Shown: positions 31,828 through 41,199, numbered from the stretch's first letter. The stretch is 64,000 bases of DNA from an uncultured Azospirillum sp. (GCA_947383875.1 CANDEX010000001.1:1-64000); one strand, 5' to 3'. Program-made: numbers and translations. Notes: generated from the letters alone by a model not told the origin.

Positions 31828-34695
31828 ATGAGTGCAGCTAAAAATTTAAGCATACGTCTGGCGGCGGTGGGTGGCGATAAAGTCCGGCAGGAATTCAAAA
31901 CACTTGGAAATGACGGACAAAAGGCCTTTCGACAAATCACAAATGTAATAACTCCCGCCAATGATAATCTTTTAAGATTAAGCGAAAACACTAAAATTTT
32001 TAACGGAATCCTCAAGCAAGCCTCGTATTTAGCCGGGGCTTTTTTAGGATTTAAGGGAGTAAGTGGCACATTTAGCGCAATTTTTGAGGCAAATAAGTCA
32101 TTTGAACAGCTTTCCGGTTCTCTGAAAACAGTAACAGGCTCCATTGAAGCCGCCGAACAGGCTTTTGCTCTGATTGAAAAATTTGCAATAAATACTCCGT
32201 ACCAATTAAATGAAATTGTAGTAGCGTTTATCCAGCTTAAGGCTCTCGGCCTTGAACCGTCAGAAGCCGCTCTCACATCTTACGGAAACACGGCCTCGGC
32301 TTTTAGTAAAAATATTTTAGATTTTGTCGGGGCTGTTGCTGCGGCGACAGTGGGTGAATTTGAACGCCTTAAAACCTTTGGTATCAAAGCCAGAGTTCTT
32401 AATGATGAGGTTAGTTTTACTTTTGCAGGAACAACCACCAAAGTTAAGAAAAATGCCGCAGACATTGAAAAATACTTACGTTCCCTCGGCGATGTTAATT
32501 TTGCCGGTGCCATGTCTGAACAAATGAAAACCATGAATGGTGTTTTATCTAATATCGAAGACGGGTTCGAAAAAATATATCGGGATATCGGTACAAACGG
32601 CTTGAATGAAGCGTTAAAATCCACATTCGCACAATTTAATGAATTAGTAGAACGTAGCGGAAACATGGCTCCCGCTATCGGACAAACATTAGCTAATGCC
32701 GTTGAAATTGCATCATCGGCATTTTTTGTATTGGCTGAAAATGCCGATATAGCATTAGGCTTGATAGCAACTCGATTAGGAGCTTCGGCGATTTCTGCAG
32801 GTTGGGCGGCCTTGACTGCCGGTGTTACAAAATTAAGCGGTGTAACGGCACTTTTGGGAACATCCTCTAAGTCTGCAATAGCCGGTTTAACCATGATGTC
32901 ACAGGTTTCTAAGGCTGCCGCGGTACAAATGGCTCTGACAGCCGGAGTAGCCAATACTTTAAAAGCAGCATTAAGCCTAATCGGCGGCCCGGCAGGTCTG
33001 GCGATAATTACAGGCTATTCTTTATATAAGCTGGCAGACAGCCATAATGTTGCCAAAAGAGCAGGAAAACAGCATGCCGAAACATTGTCTGAACTTAAAC
33101 AGGCTCTTGAAAACACCGTACAGGAAGTTGAAAATCTGAATGATGTCAGCAAAAATGAGGCAATTGCCAGTTGGAGCAAAAAATTAAAGGACGCAGAACA
33201 AAATATTAAAGATTTGGAAAAAAGCCTGAAAAACACAGGCGGAATGTCGTGGTATCAACGGCTAAAACCGGATTTTTTCAAAGAAGAATGGGAGATTATG
33301 GTTGATGATCTGCGTAATGTTTTGGCTGCTTCCAAAATTGACTTGGAGCAATATCAGGAAAGAATTTGGGAGTTAGCTAAGGATTATCCTGATTTCACGC
33401 CTTTGGCCAAATCTATACAAGAAAATATTTTACTTCTGAAAGCGGCTCGGATAGATGCAGGCAAAGCCCGTGAGGAACTGGATAGCCTAAACAACCCCAA
33501 ACCTGTTATTGAATCGGAAGCTAAACCGGCAGCCAAAACACAAACAGAGGAGGAGTTAACAAAAATACGGGATTTAATCCGCGAACTTCAAGCACAAAAT
33601 GTTGCACAGCAACGGATTAATGAAGCCAGAAAACAGGGAGAGCAAGCTCTGCAAAATGCACTGGCACAAAATGAGTATGAAAATCAGCTTAAACAGCTTG
33701 GTATTGCTTTAACCAAAGAGCAAGCTTCGGAAATTAAGTCGTTGGTTACGCGTAAATTTGAATTGGAAGCTGCAGATAAAAAATATCAGAAAACTCTTAA
33801 AGATAATGAGGATGCTGAAAAAAAATATGCGGACAACCTTAAAGATATCAAAAACCGGCTGTTAGATTTACAATCACCTTATCAGAAAGCTATAAGCGAG
33901 GCGGAGGAATGGAAAACCAAAGCCTTAAAGGGGCTTGACGAAACAAAAGCCGGATATGAGAATTTTCGGACAGATGTTGAGAAAATTTATGCAGATATGG
34001 TGGCAAAAGCCAAGCAATCAGCGATTGAGAGTTCCACACAATGGCAAGACGGACTGTATCGCGGATTACAGGATATTTATCAAGATACTGATAATTTGGC
34101 TATGCAAACGGAAAATCTTGTTAAAAACTCTTTTCAGAATATGGAAGATACGCTGGTTGATTTTGTAACCTCCGGAAAGTTGAATATGGCTGATTTTGTT
34201 AATTCAGTTATTTCTGACATGATGAGAATGGCTTTGCAATATGCTGTTCTAAAACCGCTTCTTGGGGCATCAATGGGATTTTTGGGAATTCCGATGGCTC
34301 ACGGCGGCGGAATTATCGGAAAAGACACATTGTCTGGAAAAGCTGTAAATCCGGCTGTTTTTTCTACTGCGCCAAGATTTCATAGCGGAGGTTTGGTAGG
34401 AGATGAGGTTCCCATCATAGCCAAACGTGGCGAAGGTGTTTTTACAAAAGGGCAAATGGAAGCCTTGGGTGGCGTAAGTCAGACACCCAGAGTTACTGTA
34501 AATGTCTTTAATAATACCGATGGAACAAAAGCAAGGGCTGAAATGAGTAAAGACAGCGAGGGGAATCTCTCTTTAAATATCATTGTCGAGCAAATCGAAG
34601 CCTCTTTAACCCGTAATATTACTCGGGGAGAAGGTATTGCGCCTGTTTTAGAACAGCGTTATGCCCTCAACCCCGCCTTTGGGAGTTACAGATAA
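31828..34695 (+). CDS. Tape measure protein
   Basis: 955 residues. The N-terminal conserved region (residues ~60-270; FEQLSGSLKTVTGS, INTPYQLNEIVVAFIQLKALGLEPSEAAL, AAATVGEFERLKTFGIKARV) is the TMP domain. Hydrophobic helices lie near 300-410. A long charged coiled-coil spans ~420-740. The C-terminal lambda-tail-H-type end is LADFVNSVISDMMRMALQYAVLKPLLG followed by a Gly-rich tail with FHSGGLVGDEVPIIAKRGEGVF. It sets tail length and is thought to enter the host membrane during DNA injection. Its length predicts a tail of roughly 140 nm by the usual 0.15 nm per residue rule. Confidence 0.93.
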   Translation: MSAAKNLSIRLAAVGGDKVRQEFKTLGNDGQKAFRQITNVITPANDNLLRLSENTKIFNGILKQASYLAGAFLGFKGVSGTFSAIFEANKSFEQLSGSLKTVTGSIEAAEQAFALIEKFAINTPYQLNEIVVAFIQLKALGLEPSEAALTSYGNTASAFSKNILDFVGAVAAATVGEFERLKTFGIKARVLNDEVSFTFAGTTTKVKKNAADIEKYLRSLGDVNFAGAMSEQMKTMNGVLSNIEDGFEKIYRDIGTNGLNEALKSTFAQFNELVERSGNMAPAIGQTLANAVEIASSAFFVLAENADIALGLIATRLGASAISAGWAALTAGVTKLSGVTALLGTSSKSAIAGLTMMSQVSKAAAVQMALTAGVANTLKAALSLIGGPAGLAIITGYSLYKLADSHNVAKRAGKQHAETLSELKQALENTVQEVENLNDVSKNEAIASWSKKLKDAEQNIKDLEKSLKNTGGMSWYQRLKPDFFKEEWEIMVDDLRNVLAASKIDLEQYQERIWELAKDYPDFTPLAKSIQENILLLKAARIDAGKAREELDSLNNPKPVIESEAKPAAKTQTEEELTKIRDLIRELQAQNVAQQRINEARKQGEQALQNALAQNEYENQLKQLGIALTKEQASEIKSLVTRKFELEAADKKYQKTLKDNEDAEKKYADNLKDIKNRLLDLQSPYQKAISEAEEWKTKALKGLDETKAGYENFRTDVEKIYADMVAKAKQSAIESSTQWQDGLYRGLQDIYQDTDNLAMQTENLVKNSFQNMEDTLVDFVTSGKLNMADFVNSVISDMMRMALQYAVLKPLLGASMGFLGIPMAHGGGIIGKDTLSGKAVNPAVFSTAPRFHSGGLVGDEVPIIAKRGEGVFTKGQMEALGGVSQTPRVTVNVFNNTDGTKARAEMSKDSEGNLSLNIIVEQIEASLTRNITRGEGIAPVLEQRYALNPAFGSYR

Positions 34696-35171
34696 TGATA
34701 AAATTTCCACAACATCTACCGCTACCAACAATTAGCGGTTACTCTATCAAGCCCGATGACGCCATTATCCGCACGGATATGGAATCGGGGCCGGCGCGGC
34801 AACGGCGGCGTTTTACTCAAACACCGTCTAAAATTGCCGTGCGCTGGGTTATGAATCAGGAACAGTTTTCTCTGTTTGAGGCGTGGTATAAGTTTCACGC
34901 CAAAGAGGGAGCCGAATGGTTTGATATCCAGCTTTTAGGCGGATTGGGACTTCTGGAACAGGAAGCCCGTTTTATCCAACAATTTGAAGCCGGATTATAT
35001 AAAGGGCTTCTTTGGGAAATAACCGCAGAACTTGAAATCAGAGACCGCCCCACTTTATCAGAGGGCGCTCTTGATATTCTGTTAGACAGTGATCCTGTGA
35101 AATTAGGACGTACGGTTGAGCGGTTACATTTTCTGGTACATACATTTATCCCTAATAAATTAAACAAATAA
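34695..35171 (+). CDS. Minor tail protein (gpM position)
   Basis: 158 residues, start overlapping the tape-measure stop by one base (TAATG). ESGPARQRRRFTQTPSKIAVRWVMNQEQFSLFEAWYKFHAKEGAEWFDIQLLGG and YKGLLWEITAELEIRDRP are typical of the small minor tail proteins that follow the tape measure (lambda gpM is of like size and beta-sandwich type). It probably forms the distal-tail ring to which the tip and fibres attach. Homology to gpM itself is not certain. Confidence 0.65.
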   Translation: MIKFPQHLPLPTISGYSIKPDDAIIRTDMESGPARQRRRFTQTPSKIAVRWVMNQEQFSLFEAWYKFHAKEGAEWFDIQLLGGLGLLEQEARFIQQFEAGLYKGLLWEITAELEIRDRPTLSEGALDILLDSDPVKLGRTVERLHFLVHTFIPNKLNK

Positions 35172-35182
35172 AGGAGTTTTCC

Positions 35183-36211
35183 ATGGCAAATATGCAAGAA
35201 AGGCTTGAGGCCAGTGTGTCTCAGGCAGAAATTGATGTGTCCAAATTGCACGATATTATCAATGGCAATGACGTGGCTACAATAGAAACAGAAAATGGAT
35301 TAGTTTCCAGCATTGCTAAACATTTGAAAGATATTCGTCTTGAAATTTTACAAGGAATGGAGACATCCATTGAAACCGCCGAAAGCAACTTGGATAAACT
35401 TCATCAGGTAATTAACGGAGACGAAAACACCACCATTGAAACCGATAATGGCCCGATTTCCAGTATTGCCAAACATCTTAAAGAAATCAGGGCTGAATTA
35501 ACTCAAGGTGTTGATGAAATTGTCGGAACGGCATTATCAGCGAAAGAGATTATTCTTGAGGCACAGTCTGATGTTACCTTAAAACACGAATCAATTAATG
35601 CAATAAAAGCTAATATTGATGAAATTGTTACCAACATCACCGCTATTAACGAACGTTTTGTTAATAGTATTGATGAATTTGAAACAACGTTAAACGAGGC
35701 TATTGCCAGTATTAACAATACTCGGGACAATGGTATAGAAGCGGTTAACAACCAGTTAAATATTGAAAAAGACAAACTCATTGCAGAACTAAATAAAGAA
35801 ACCGACAGTGAGGTTAGCCGTGTTCAAAATGAGGGGCAACAGCAAATAGATGCAGCAACTGCACAGGCTGAAAGGGCCAAAAATGAAGCTGATGCTGTCA
35901 ATCAGCCCTTGATAACAAGAGAGGAAACAGGAGGCGCCATTAATATTGATTGGAATCTTAATCAGGACTACCTCTTCAATCTGACTTCTGCAACCACGTT
36001 TAGCTTTTCTAATCTGCCGCAAAATGATGAAAAAGGCCATTTTGTGCAATTGATTATTAATACTACAGCGGCGATTAAACCAGTTTTCCCGGATAATTGT
36101 ATATTTGCAGATGAGAATGCTCCTGATTTTGCAGCAGGCAAAACATATCATGTTATGTTGCAATACGTTGCCGGTTTGGCTAAATGCCAAGTGGCTTTTG
36201 TGGAGTATTAG
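35183..36211 (+). CDS. Coiled-coil tail fibre protein
   Basis: 342 residues. Residues ~17-61 and ~66-112 are a duplicated unit (LDKLHQVINGD..TTIETDNGPISSIAKHLKEIRAE type), followed by a long trimer-type coiled coil (about 115-235) and a ~100-residue C-terminal beta-rich domain (INIDWNLNQDYLFNLTSATTFSFSNLP). Fibres with this plan connect the tail tip to a receptor-binding domain. It sits in an unusual place, between minor tail and DUF1833 genes. The next gene, a Gly-rich protein, may be its distal adhesin. Confidence 0.75.
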   Translation: MANMQERLEASVSQAEIDVSKLHDIINGNDVATIETENGLVSSIAKHLKDIRLEILQGMETSIETAESNLDKLHQVINGDENTTIETDNGPISSIAKHLKEIRAELTQGVDEIVGTALSAKEIILEAQSDVTLKHESINAIKANIDEIVTNITAINERFVNSIDEFETTLNEAIASINNTRDNGIEAVNNQLNIEKDKLIAELNKETDSEVSRVQNEGQQQIDAATAQAERAKNEADAVNQPLITREETGGAINIDWNLNQDYLFNLTSATTFSFSNLPQNDEKGHFVQLIINTTAAIKPVFPDNCIFADENAPDFAAGKTYHVMLQYVAGLAKCQVAFVEY

Positions 36212-36214
36212 CTC

Positions 36215-36901
36215 ATGCAGAGACGAGAATACATAAAAAAAATGATGGTGCGACCAAAACCTATTCCTATCAATACCATTGTATTTTATAGTGAAACCCC
36301 GGGAACATATAATTCAAAAGTTTCTCGGGGTATTTATTTGCTTGAGATTTCCGGCGGTGGAGGAAAGGCCGGAATGTCAGATATTATATCAAAATCCGTA
36401 TTTAGTGGTGGCGGCGGTGGCGGAGGTGCTGCTTTCAGAGGAAAAATCAGATTTACGGAAAATACCGTTCTCAATATTACAGTCGGCAAAGGTGGTACGG
36501 GTTCCGGCCCGACAATCAATGGCTATGGAATTGCCGGCCGCGATGGTGAATGGGGCGGTATCAGCAAAATTGACGGTATTGTTGAATGTAATGGCGGACG
36601 TGGAGGAATGTATGGGGCCGTTCGTAATAATGTAGCACCTGGCGGTACATACACATTCTTAAAGCCTGAAATTATTGTCGAACAGCAAATTGCAGGTAAC
36701 GGTAATAATGGCGGGCCGGGAGATATGAATGCCCCGGCTTCCGGAGCAAACTCAAAATTAACCGGTGATGGTGGAGGAAGACCTCATGGAGGAAATGGTA
36801 CAGCACCGGGAGCCGGTGGTGCCGGAACAACGGCTGCCGTAACTTGGGGAGGTAATGGCGCCAACGGTATTGTACGATTAACATATTTAGGAAAACCATA
36901 A
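36215..36901 (+). CDS. Glycine-rich tail adhesin
   Basis: 228 residues, with ~25% Gly, including GGGGGGGAAFRGK, GKGGTG, GGRGGMYG, NGNNGGPGD, GDGGGRPHGGNGTAPGAGGAGT. Such polyglycine stretches form the polyglycine-II sandwich adhesins of phage receptor-binding proteins (as in gp38-type tips). It starts 4 bp after the coiled-coil fibre and its final base overlaps the next gene. It probably contacts the host surface, and is the likely host-range determinant. No homologue is named. Confidence 0.7.
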   Translation: MQRREYIKKMMVRPKPIPINTIVFYSETPGTYNSKVSRGIYLLEISGGGGKAGMSDIISKSVFSGGGGGGGAAFRGKIRFTENTVLNITVGKGGTGSGPTINGYGIAGRDGEWGGISKIDGIVECNGGRGGMYGAVRNNVAPGGTYTFLKPEIIVEQQIAGNGNNGGPGDMNAPASGANSKLTGDGGGRPHGGNGTAPGAGGAGTTAAVTWGGNGANGIVRLTYLGKP

Positions 36902-37440
36902 TGACAACAACATTAAGCGAAGCCTTGGAAGAAGCTTATGCTTCCAATCCCTCCGATGTGGTTATTTTAGATACATTGGAGTTAATTCATCCGGATTTCA
37001 AAGATGAAGACGGTAAGCAAACGGCTGTCCGTGTCGTTCGGGATAACGTCAATCTGCGGGCTTTTTTAGAGGATGATGCTCCTCTTAACGCCGGGCAAGA
37101 AGTTGAGTTTGTGGCTTTGGGGTTTGATTTGGAATTTCCGCCGGTCAATACCACGCCAGTTCCTGAAATTACTCTAACTCTGGATAATGTCGGGTGTGAA
37201 ATTATTAAATATCTTGATATGGCAGCTTCAAGCCAAGATATGATAAAAATGATATATCGCCCGTATCTTTCAACTGATTTAAGCGTTCCGCAGATGATTC
37301 CTCCATTAACGTTGGTTCTATCCGATGTACAGGCCAATATCACGAAGATAACAGCCAAAGCTCGTATGATGGATATCGGAAACCGCAGTTTTCCTAACGA
37401 AAACTATACACCTAAGCGTTTTGCAGGACTAACCCGATGA
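36901..37440 (+). CDS. DUF1833 minor tail protein (gpL position)
   Basis: 179 residues, start overlapping the previous stop by one base. The pattern (VVILDTLELIHPDFKD...VRVVRDNVNLRAFLEDDAPLNAGQEVEFVALGFDLEFPPV, VPEITLTLDNV, IYRPYLSTDLSVPQMIPPL) is the DUF1833 family, found upstream of the NlpC/P60 tail protein in many siphophages. It is considered the functional equivalent of lambda gpL in tip assembly. It overlaps the next gene by 4 bp. Confidence 0.85.
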   Translation: MTTTLSEALEEAYASNPSDVVILDTLELIHPDFKDEDGKQTAVRVVRDNVNLRAFLEDDAPLNAGQEVEFVALGFDLEFPPVNTTPVPEITLTLDNVGCEIIKYLDMAASSQDMIKMIYRPYLSTDLSVPQMIPPLTLVLSDVQANITKITAKARMMDIGNRSFPNENYTPKRFAGLTR

Positions 37441-37838
37441 CACACTGGGCTTTAAAATACATAGGAAAACCGTGGATTTGCGGAAAATATGACTGTTGGG
37501 GGTTGGTTCAAGATGTTTATCATACTGAATTAGGTATTGAATTGTCGCCGATTGTTACAAACGCCTCTGATTTGCGGCAGGTCTTCTGTGAATTTGCCAA
37601 AGAAACAAATTACAACGATTTCAGGCCAATTACAAAACTTAAAAATAACGCGGTGGTTGTCTTGTCGCAAGGGAAATATCCGTCTCATGTCGGAATTTGG
37701 CTTGATGTGGATGGTGGCGGGATTTTGCACAATCAACGCAATATCGGCGTTATTTTTCAAAAAAAGACAGAATTAAATGCCCTTGGGTGGAAAATTACCG
37801 GAATTTGGGAAGTAAGGACAGATTATGCAAATAGTTAA
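37437..37838 (+). CDS. NlpC/P60-family tail tip peptidase (gpK-like)
   Basis: 133 residues. The catalytic Cys is in KYDCWGLVQDVY (residue ~20), the His in YPSHVGIWLD, and a third polar residue in ILHNQRN. The family cleaves peptidoglycan peptide bonds, opening a path for the tail tip. In lambda the same domain is joined to gpK; here it is free-standing. It overlaps both neighbours (4 bp and 14 bp). Confidence 0.88.
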   Translation: MTHWALKYIGKPWICGKYDCWGLVQDVYHTELGIELSPIVTNASDLRQVFCEFAKETNYNDFRPITKLKNNAVVVLSQGKYPSHVGIWLDVDGGGILHNQRNIGVIFQKKTELNALGWKITGIWEVRTDYANS

Positions 37839-40053
37839 AATACAAAATCCTTTCAACCTCGCCCAAAGCGAGGTTTTTTATTGCTTGGAAACTGAAACAA
37901 CCATTAACCGCCTTGTTGGAATCTACCAAATAGGAAAAGAAAATACCCCCTTTATTTGCTTAGTGAATGGCAATCCGGTACTGCGAAAAGAATGGGATAA
38001 TTTAAAAATCCGGGCAATGGATCATGTCGCCTTTGTTAATTTGTTGCAAGGCGGAGGTGGCGGCGGCTCAAATCCGTTGCGCGTTGTCGGCATGGTGGCG
38101 CTAGTGGTAGCAACAGTTGCGAGTTATGGTGCGGCAAGCGCCGCTTGGGGAGCTGTCTGGGGTGCAACTGTAGCAGCCGGAGTTTCAATCGGCGGCGGAA
38201 TGCTGATTAACGCATTGGTTCCACCGCCCAAGCCAACATTGAACGGTACCAGTTATGCGGTTTCTTCGCAAAGCCCGACTTATTCCCTACAGGCGCAAGG
38301 CAACCAAGCTAGACTTGGCAATCCTATTCCAGTTATTTATGGGCGACATCTGGTTTATCCTGATTTTGCAAGTCAGCCGTATTACGAATATATTGATAAT
38401 GAGCAATATGTTTATCAGCTCCACTGTATCGGTCAGGGCGAATATGATATTGAAAAAATCATGATTGAAGACACTCCGATATCTTCATTCAAGGAAATAA
38501 CCTATGAAATATTGCCGCCAAATACAAAAAATACAATGTTTGCAGAGGATGTGATAACCAGTACGGAAGTGTCCGGACAAGAACTTCTGCAAAATGAAAT
38601 TATCGGGCCGTTTATTTTGAACCAAAGTGAAACAACCGTTAATAAAATCGGCATAGATGTTGCCTTTCAGCGAGGTCTATATTACGCCAATGACAACGGT
38701 TCAATGTCGAATAAAACGGTAAACTGGAAAGTGGAAGCCAGAAAGATTGATGATGAAGACAATCCTCTCGGCGATTGGTTTATGTTGGGACAGGAGAGTT
38801 TTTCCTCAAATTCTCATAACGCCATTTATAAAACCTATAATTATGATGTGGAGAGCGCCCGCTATGAGGTTCGGGCGACACGTCTGGATAAAAAGGACGA
38901 GAGTTCCCGTGCCGGACACGAAATCCGTTGGACTTCTGCCAAAGGCTTTGTCGTTGCAGAGCATAATTACGGCAATGTAACAATGATAGCCTTAAAAATG
39001 CGGGCAACTAACAATCTTTCTCAACGTTCTTCTAGGTTGTTAAACTGTGTCGTTACTCGTAAATTGCCGGTGTGGTCTTCCGAAAACGGCTGGTCTGCCG
39101 CAGTTCCAACAAGTTCTATTGCGTGGGCACTGGCAGATGTCTTAAAAGCGGAATATGGGGCAAAACTTGACGACAGCCGCATAGATTTGGATGCTTTATT
39201 ATATTTAGACCGTATTTGGCAGAGCCGCGGTGATACATTTAATGCTGTTTTTGACAGTAAATTAACGGTTTTTGAGGCTTTGAGCCGAATTGCCAAATGC
39301 GGCCGCGCGGTTGCCTTTTTGCAAGGTGGCATTGTCCGTTTTGTTCGAGACGAAGCTAAAACTATTCCTGTTGCATTGTTTTCTCCGCGAAACATTGTCA
39401 AAAATTCTCTTTCTATACAATATATCATGCCGTCAGAAGACACGGCGGACAGTGTTACGATTGAGTATTTTTCCAATAAAACATGGAAAACAACGGAAAT
39501 TACCGGAATTTTACCGGAAAGCACCTCTGAAAATACGGCAACGGTTGAACTGTTTGGCTGTACGGATAAAGACCAGGCATTACGTGAAGCTCTTTATATG
39601 GCGGCGGCCAATCGGTACCGCCGCAGAATTGTGAGCTTTATGACTGAGCTTGATGGTCTAATTCCGACTTACGGGGATTTAGTTGCCATAACCCATGATA
39701 TGCCAAGTTGGGGAAAAGGCGGCGAAATCGTTAGCCGTGACGGCAACAAGCTGAGCTTATCCGAACCAGTTATTTTTGATAGCGAGGCTGCTCATTATAT
39801 TGCACTTCGCAAGGCCAACGGACAATTGTCAGGACCGTATCCCGTGGTTGCCGGAAATTTGGAAAATGAAGTCATTTTGGAAGAAAACCCTGATTTTGAG
39901 ATTTATACCGGAACTTCTCGTGAACGGACGCATTTTGCTTTCGGTGCGGCAGACAAATGGGCAATCAGGGCCAGAATAATCGGTATTAAACCACGAACAG
40001 ATACTGTTGAGATAACGGCAGTTATTGAAGATGACCGTGTTCATATAAATTAA
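37825..40053 (+). CDS. Tail tip protein (gpI/gpJ-like fusion)
   Basis: 742 residues. Residues 1-75 resemble a tail-assembly (gpI-type) domain ending in a Gly run (GGGGGGSNP). Then comes a hydrophobic Gly/Ala stretch (about 90-135) like the gpI membrane-type segment, and from ~155 the gpJ host-specificity start (YSLQAQGNQARLGNPIPVIYGRHLVYPDF) with later baseplate-hub domains (ESARYEVRATRLD, LDALLYLDRIWQSRGDTFNAVFDSKLTVFEALSRIA, RRRIVSFMTELDGLIPTYGDLVAI). This makes it the baseplate hub at the tail end. Separate fibre genes upstream probably do the receptor binding. Confidence 0.88.
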   Translation: MQIVKIQNPFNLAQSEVFYCLETETTINRLVGIYQIGKENTPFICLVNGNPVLRKEWDNLKIRAMDHVAFVNLLQGGGGGGSNPLRVVGMVALVVATVASYGAASAAWGAVWGATVAAGVSIGGGMLINALVPPPKPTLNGTSYAVSSQSPTYSLQAQGNQARLGNPIPVIYGRHLVYPDFASQPYYEYIDNEQYVYQLHCIGQGEYDIEKIMIEDTPISSFKEITYEILPPNTKNTMFAEDVITSTEVSGQELLQNEIIGPFILNQSETTVNKIGIDVAFQRGLYYANDNGSMSNKTVNWKVEARKIDDEDNPLGDWFMLGQESFSSNSHNAIYKTYNYDVESARYEVRATRLDKKDESSRAGHEIRWTSAKGFVVAEHNYGNVTMIALKMRATNNLSQRSSRLLNCVVTRKLPVWSSENGWSAAVPTSSIAWALADVLKAEYGAKLDDSRIDLDALLYLDRIWQSRGDTFNAVFDSKLTVFEALSRIAKCGRAVAFLQGGIVRFVRDEAKTIPVALFSPRNIVKNSLSIQYIMPSEDTADSVTIEYFSNKTWKTTEITGILPESTSENTATVELFGCTDKDQALREALYMAAANRYRRRIVSFMTELDGLIPTYGDLVAITHDMPSWGKGGEIVSRDGNKLSLSEPVIFDSEAAHYIALRKANGQLSGPYPVVAGNLENEVILEENPDFEIYTGTSRERTHFAFGAADKWAIRARIIGIKPRTDTVEITAVIEDDRVHIN

Positions 40054-40063
40054 GGAGAGAATA

Positions 40064-40285
40064 ATGGATTGGTTAGAATTTTTACAGATTATCTGTGTTC
40101 CGGCTTTTGTATGGCTTGTTCATAAGGTGGGCAATGTTCATAAAGAACTGAACGATTTTAAGGTTCAGGTCGCTCGGGAATATGCCACACAGCTGCATAT
40201 TAACCGGCTGGAGCTAAAAATTGATGAATTACGGCAACTTATTTGGGAGATACATAATGAATCAAAAACTACCAAGGGGAATTAG
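40064..40285 (+). CDS. Small membrane/coiled-coil protein of the lysis module
   Basis: 73 residues: one membrane segment at the N-terminus (LEFLQIICVPAFVWLVHKVG) followed by a charged coiled coil (VHKELNDFKVQVAREYATQLHINRLELKIDELRQLIWEIHNES). Its end overlaps the next start by 29 bp. It could be a holin-associated protein or an inner-membrane lysis accessory; no family is recognised. Confidence 0.6.
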   Translation: MDWLEFLQIICVPAFVWLVHKVGNVHKELNDFKVQVAREYATQLHINRLELKIDELRQLIWEIHNESKTTKGN

Positions 40286-40670
40286 AAACAATAATCCCGG
40301 CAATATCCGGCACGGGGCAAATTGGCAAGGGTTAAATCCAGACGGGCGGAATATCGATTCCGCCTTTTGTGTCTTTACGGCTCCAATCTATGGAATCAGG
40401 GCTTTAGCTAAAATCCTGATTAATTATAAAAGGATTCATGGTTTGAAGACTGTTCGACAAATTATCAGTCGGTATGCTCCACCAAGCGAAAACCAGACCA
40501 TAGCCTATATTCAATCAGTTGCCAAACAGCTCGGTGTCTATCCCGACACGGTTATAGATATTGAAGAACGCGGCGTACTGACAGTATTTATTAAAGCCGT
40601 TATCCGCATGGAAAACGGCATTCAGCCATATTCAGACGAGATACTTCAGCAGGGAATTGATTTATTATGA
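40257..40670 (+). CDS. Phage lysis or structural protein, P5/lysozyme-like
   Basis: With the start at ATG 40,257 (GGGAG upstream) the product has 137 residues. It begins LPRGIRNNNPGNIRHGANWQGLNP, the signature of the P5-like structural/lysozyme family (lytic domain of muramidase type; a following FTAPIYGIRALAKILINYKR and TVRQIISRYAPPSENQT). It should degrade peptidoglycan, serving as endolysin of this phage. No signal peptide is seen, so it would depend on the holin. It lies just before the holin gene, overlapping by 4 bp. Confidence 0.75.
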   Translation: MNQKLPRGIRNNNPGNIRHGANWQGLNPDGRNIDSAFCVFTAPIYGIRALAKILINYKRIHGLKTVRQIISRYAPPSENQTIAYIQSVAKQLGVYPDTVIDIEERGVLTVFIKAVIRMENGIQPYSDEILQQGIDLL

Positions 40671-40882
40671 AACTGAATAAAAGATCTTGGATTCCGCTGA
40701 TTGGCTGGATTTTATGTTATGGTTTCCTCAATAACTGCGTGATTGTGCCGTATTTTGATGTGAAACTCGTGGATTGGGAGCAACTGCTGACAAGCCTTGC
40801 AATTATGCTCGGTATCAGCGGTGCTCGTGATATCGGAATTAAAAGGAAAAGCAAAGATGATAACAATTCTAAAGAAGTTTAG
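40667..40882 (+). CDS. Holin (3TM type)
   Basis: 71 residues. Two clear hydrophobic stretches (WIPLIGWILCYGFLNNCVIVPYF and WEQLLTSLAIMLGISGARDI) and a basic tail (GIKRKSKDDN), matching 3TM-type phage holins. Its product permeabilises the inner membrane at the end of infection. It overlaps the neighbouring spanin gene by 26 bp. Confidence 0.8.
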   Translation: MKLNKRSWIPLIGWILCYGFLNNCVIVPYFDVKLVDWEQLLTSLAIMLGISGARDIGIKRKSKDDNNSKEV

Positions 40883-41066
40883 AGCGGTGGTTTTTGCAGC
40901 CATCGCTTTATTTTTATACCTCTTTGGCTATCGCTGCGCCAAAGAAAACGCCGAGAACCAACAAATGAAAGGAGAACTGAATGCAGTTAAAAAAGCTAAA
41001 ATTGCTCGTTACAATCTTTGTGAGTTTGAGCGTCTTAATCGCTTGCACGACAAATATAAACGGTGA
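40857..41066 (+). CDS. Inner-membrane spanin subunit (Rz-like)
   Basis: The start at ATG 40,857 (AGGAAAAG upstream) gives 69 residues: a basic N-terminus, one transmembrane helix (AVVFAAIALFLYLFGYRC) and a short charged periplasmic coil (AKENAENQQMKGELNAVKKAKIARYN). This is the layout of an i-spanin. Its 3' half overlaps, in another frame, a lipoprotein gene, the classic Rz/Rz1 arrangement. It should act with that partner to fuse inner and outer membranes during lysis. Confidence 0.75.
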   Translation: MITILKKFRAVVFAAIALFLYLFGYRCAKENAENQQMKGELNAVKKAKIARYNLCEFERLNRLHDKYKR

Positions 41067-41199
41067 TTTCTGTTTGCTTTATGAACCGGTGTATGCTGAT
41101 TATGAAAAAGATACACCGGAAACAATCAAGCAAATTGATAGAAATAACGTCGTTTATGATGACTTATGCATGAAAAATATCCCCTACTCTGCAGAGTAG
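40981..41199 (+). CDS. Outer-membrane spanin lipoprotein (Rz1-like), overlapping Rz
   Basis: 72 residues in a different frame from the i-spanin gene, which it overlaps by 86 bp. It starts with a lipoprotein signal: MQLKKLKLLVTIFVSLSVLIAC with the lipobox LIAC. The mature part is ~50 residues. Rz1 of lambda is likewise a small lipoprotein, often Pro-rich (this one is not). Lysis would need both. The stop lies inside a terminator palindrome. Confidence 0.75.
   Translation: MQLKKLKLLVTIFVSLSVLIACTTNINGDFCLLYEPVYADYEKDTPETIKQIDRNNVVYDDLCMKNIPYSAE

Noticed and set aside
32280..32954. 224-codon minus-strand frame inside the tape measure gene
   Set aside because: Ala/Ser-rich shadow of the opposite strand; the tape measure homology is clear.
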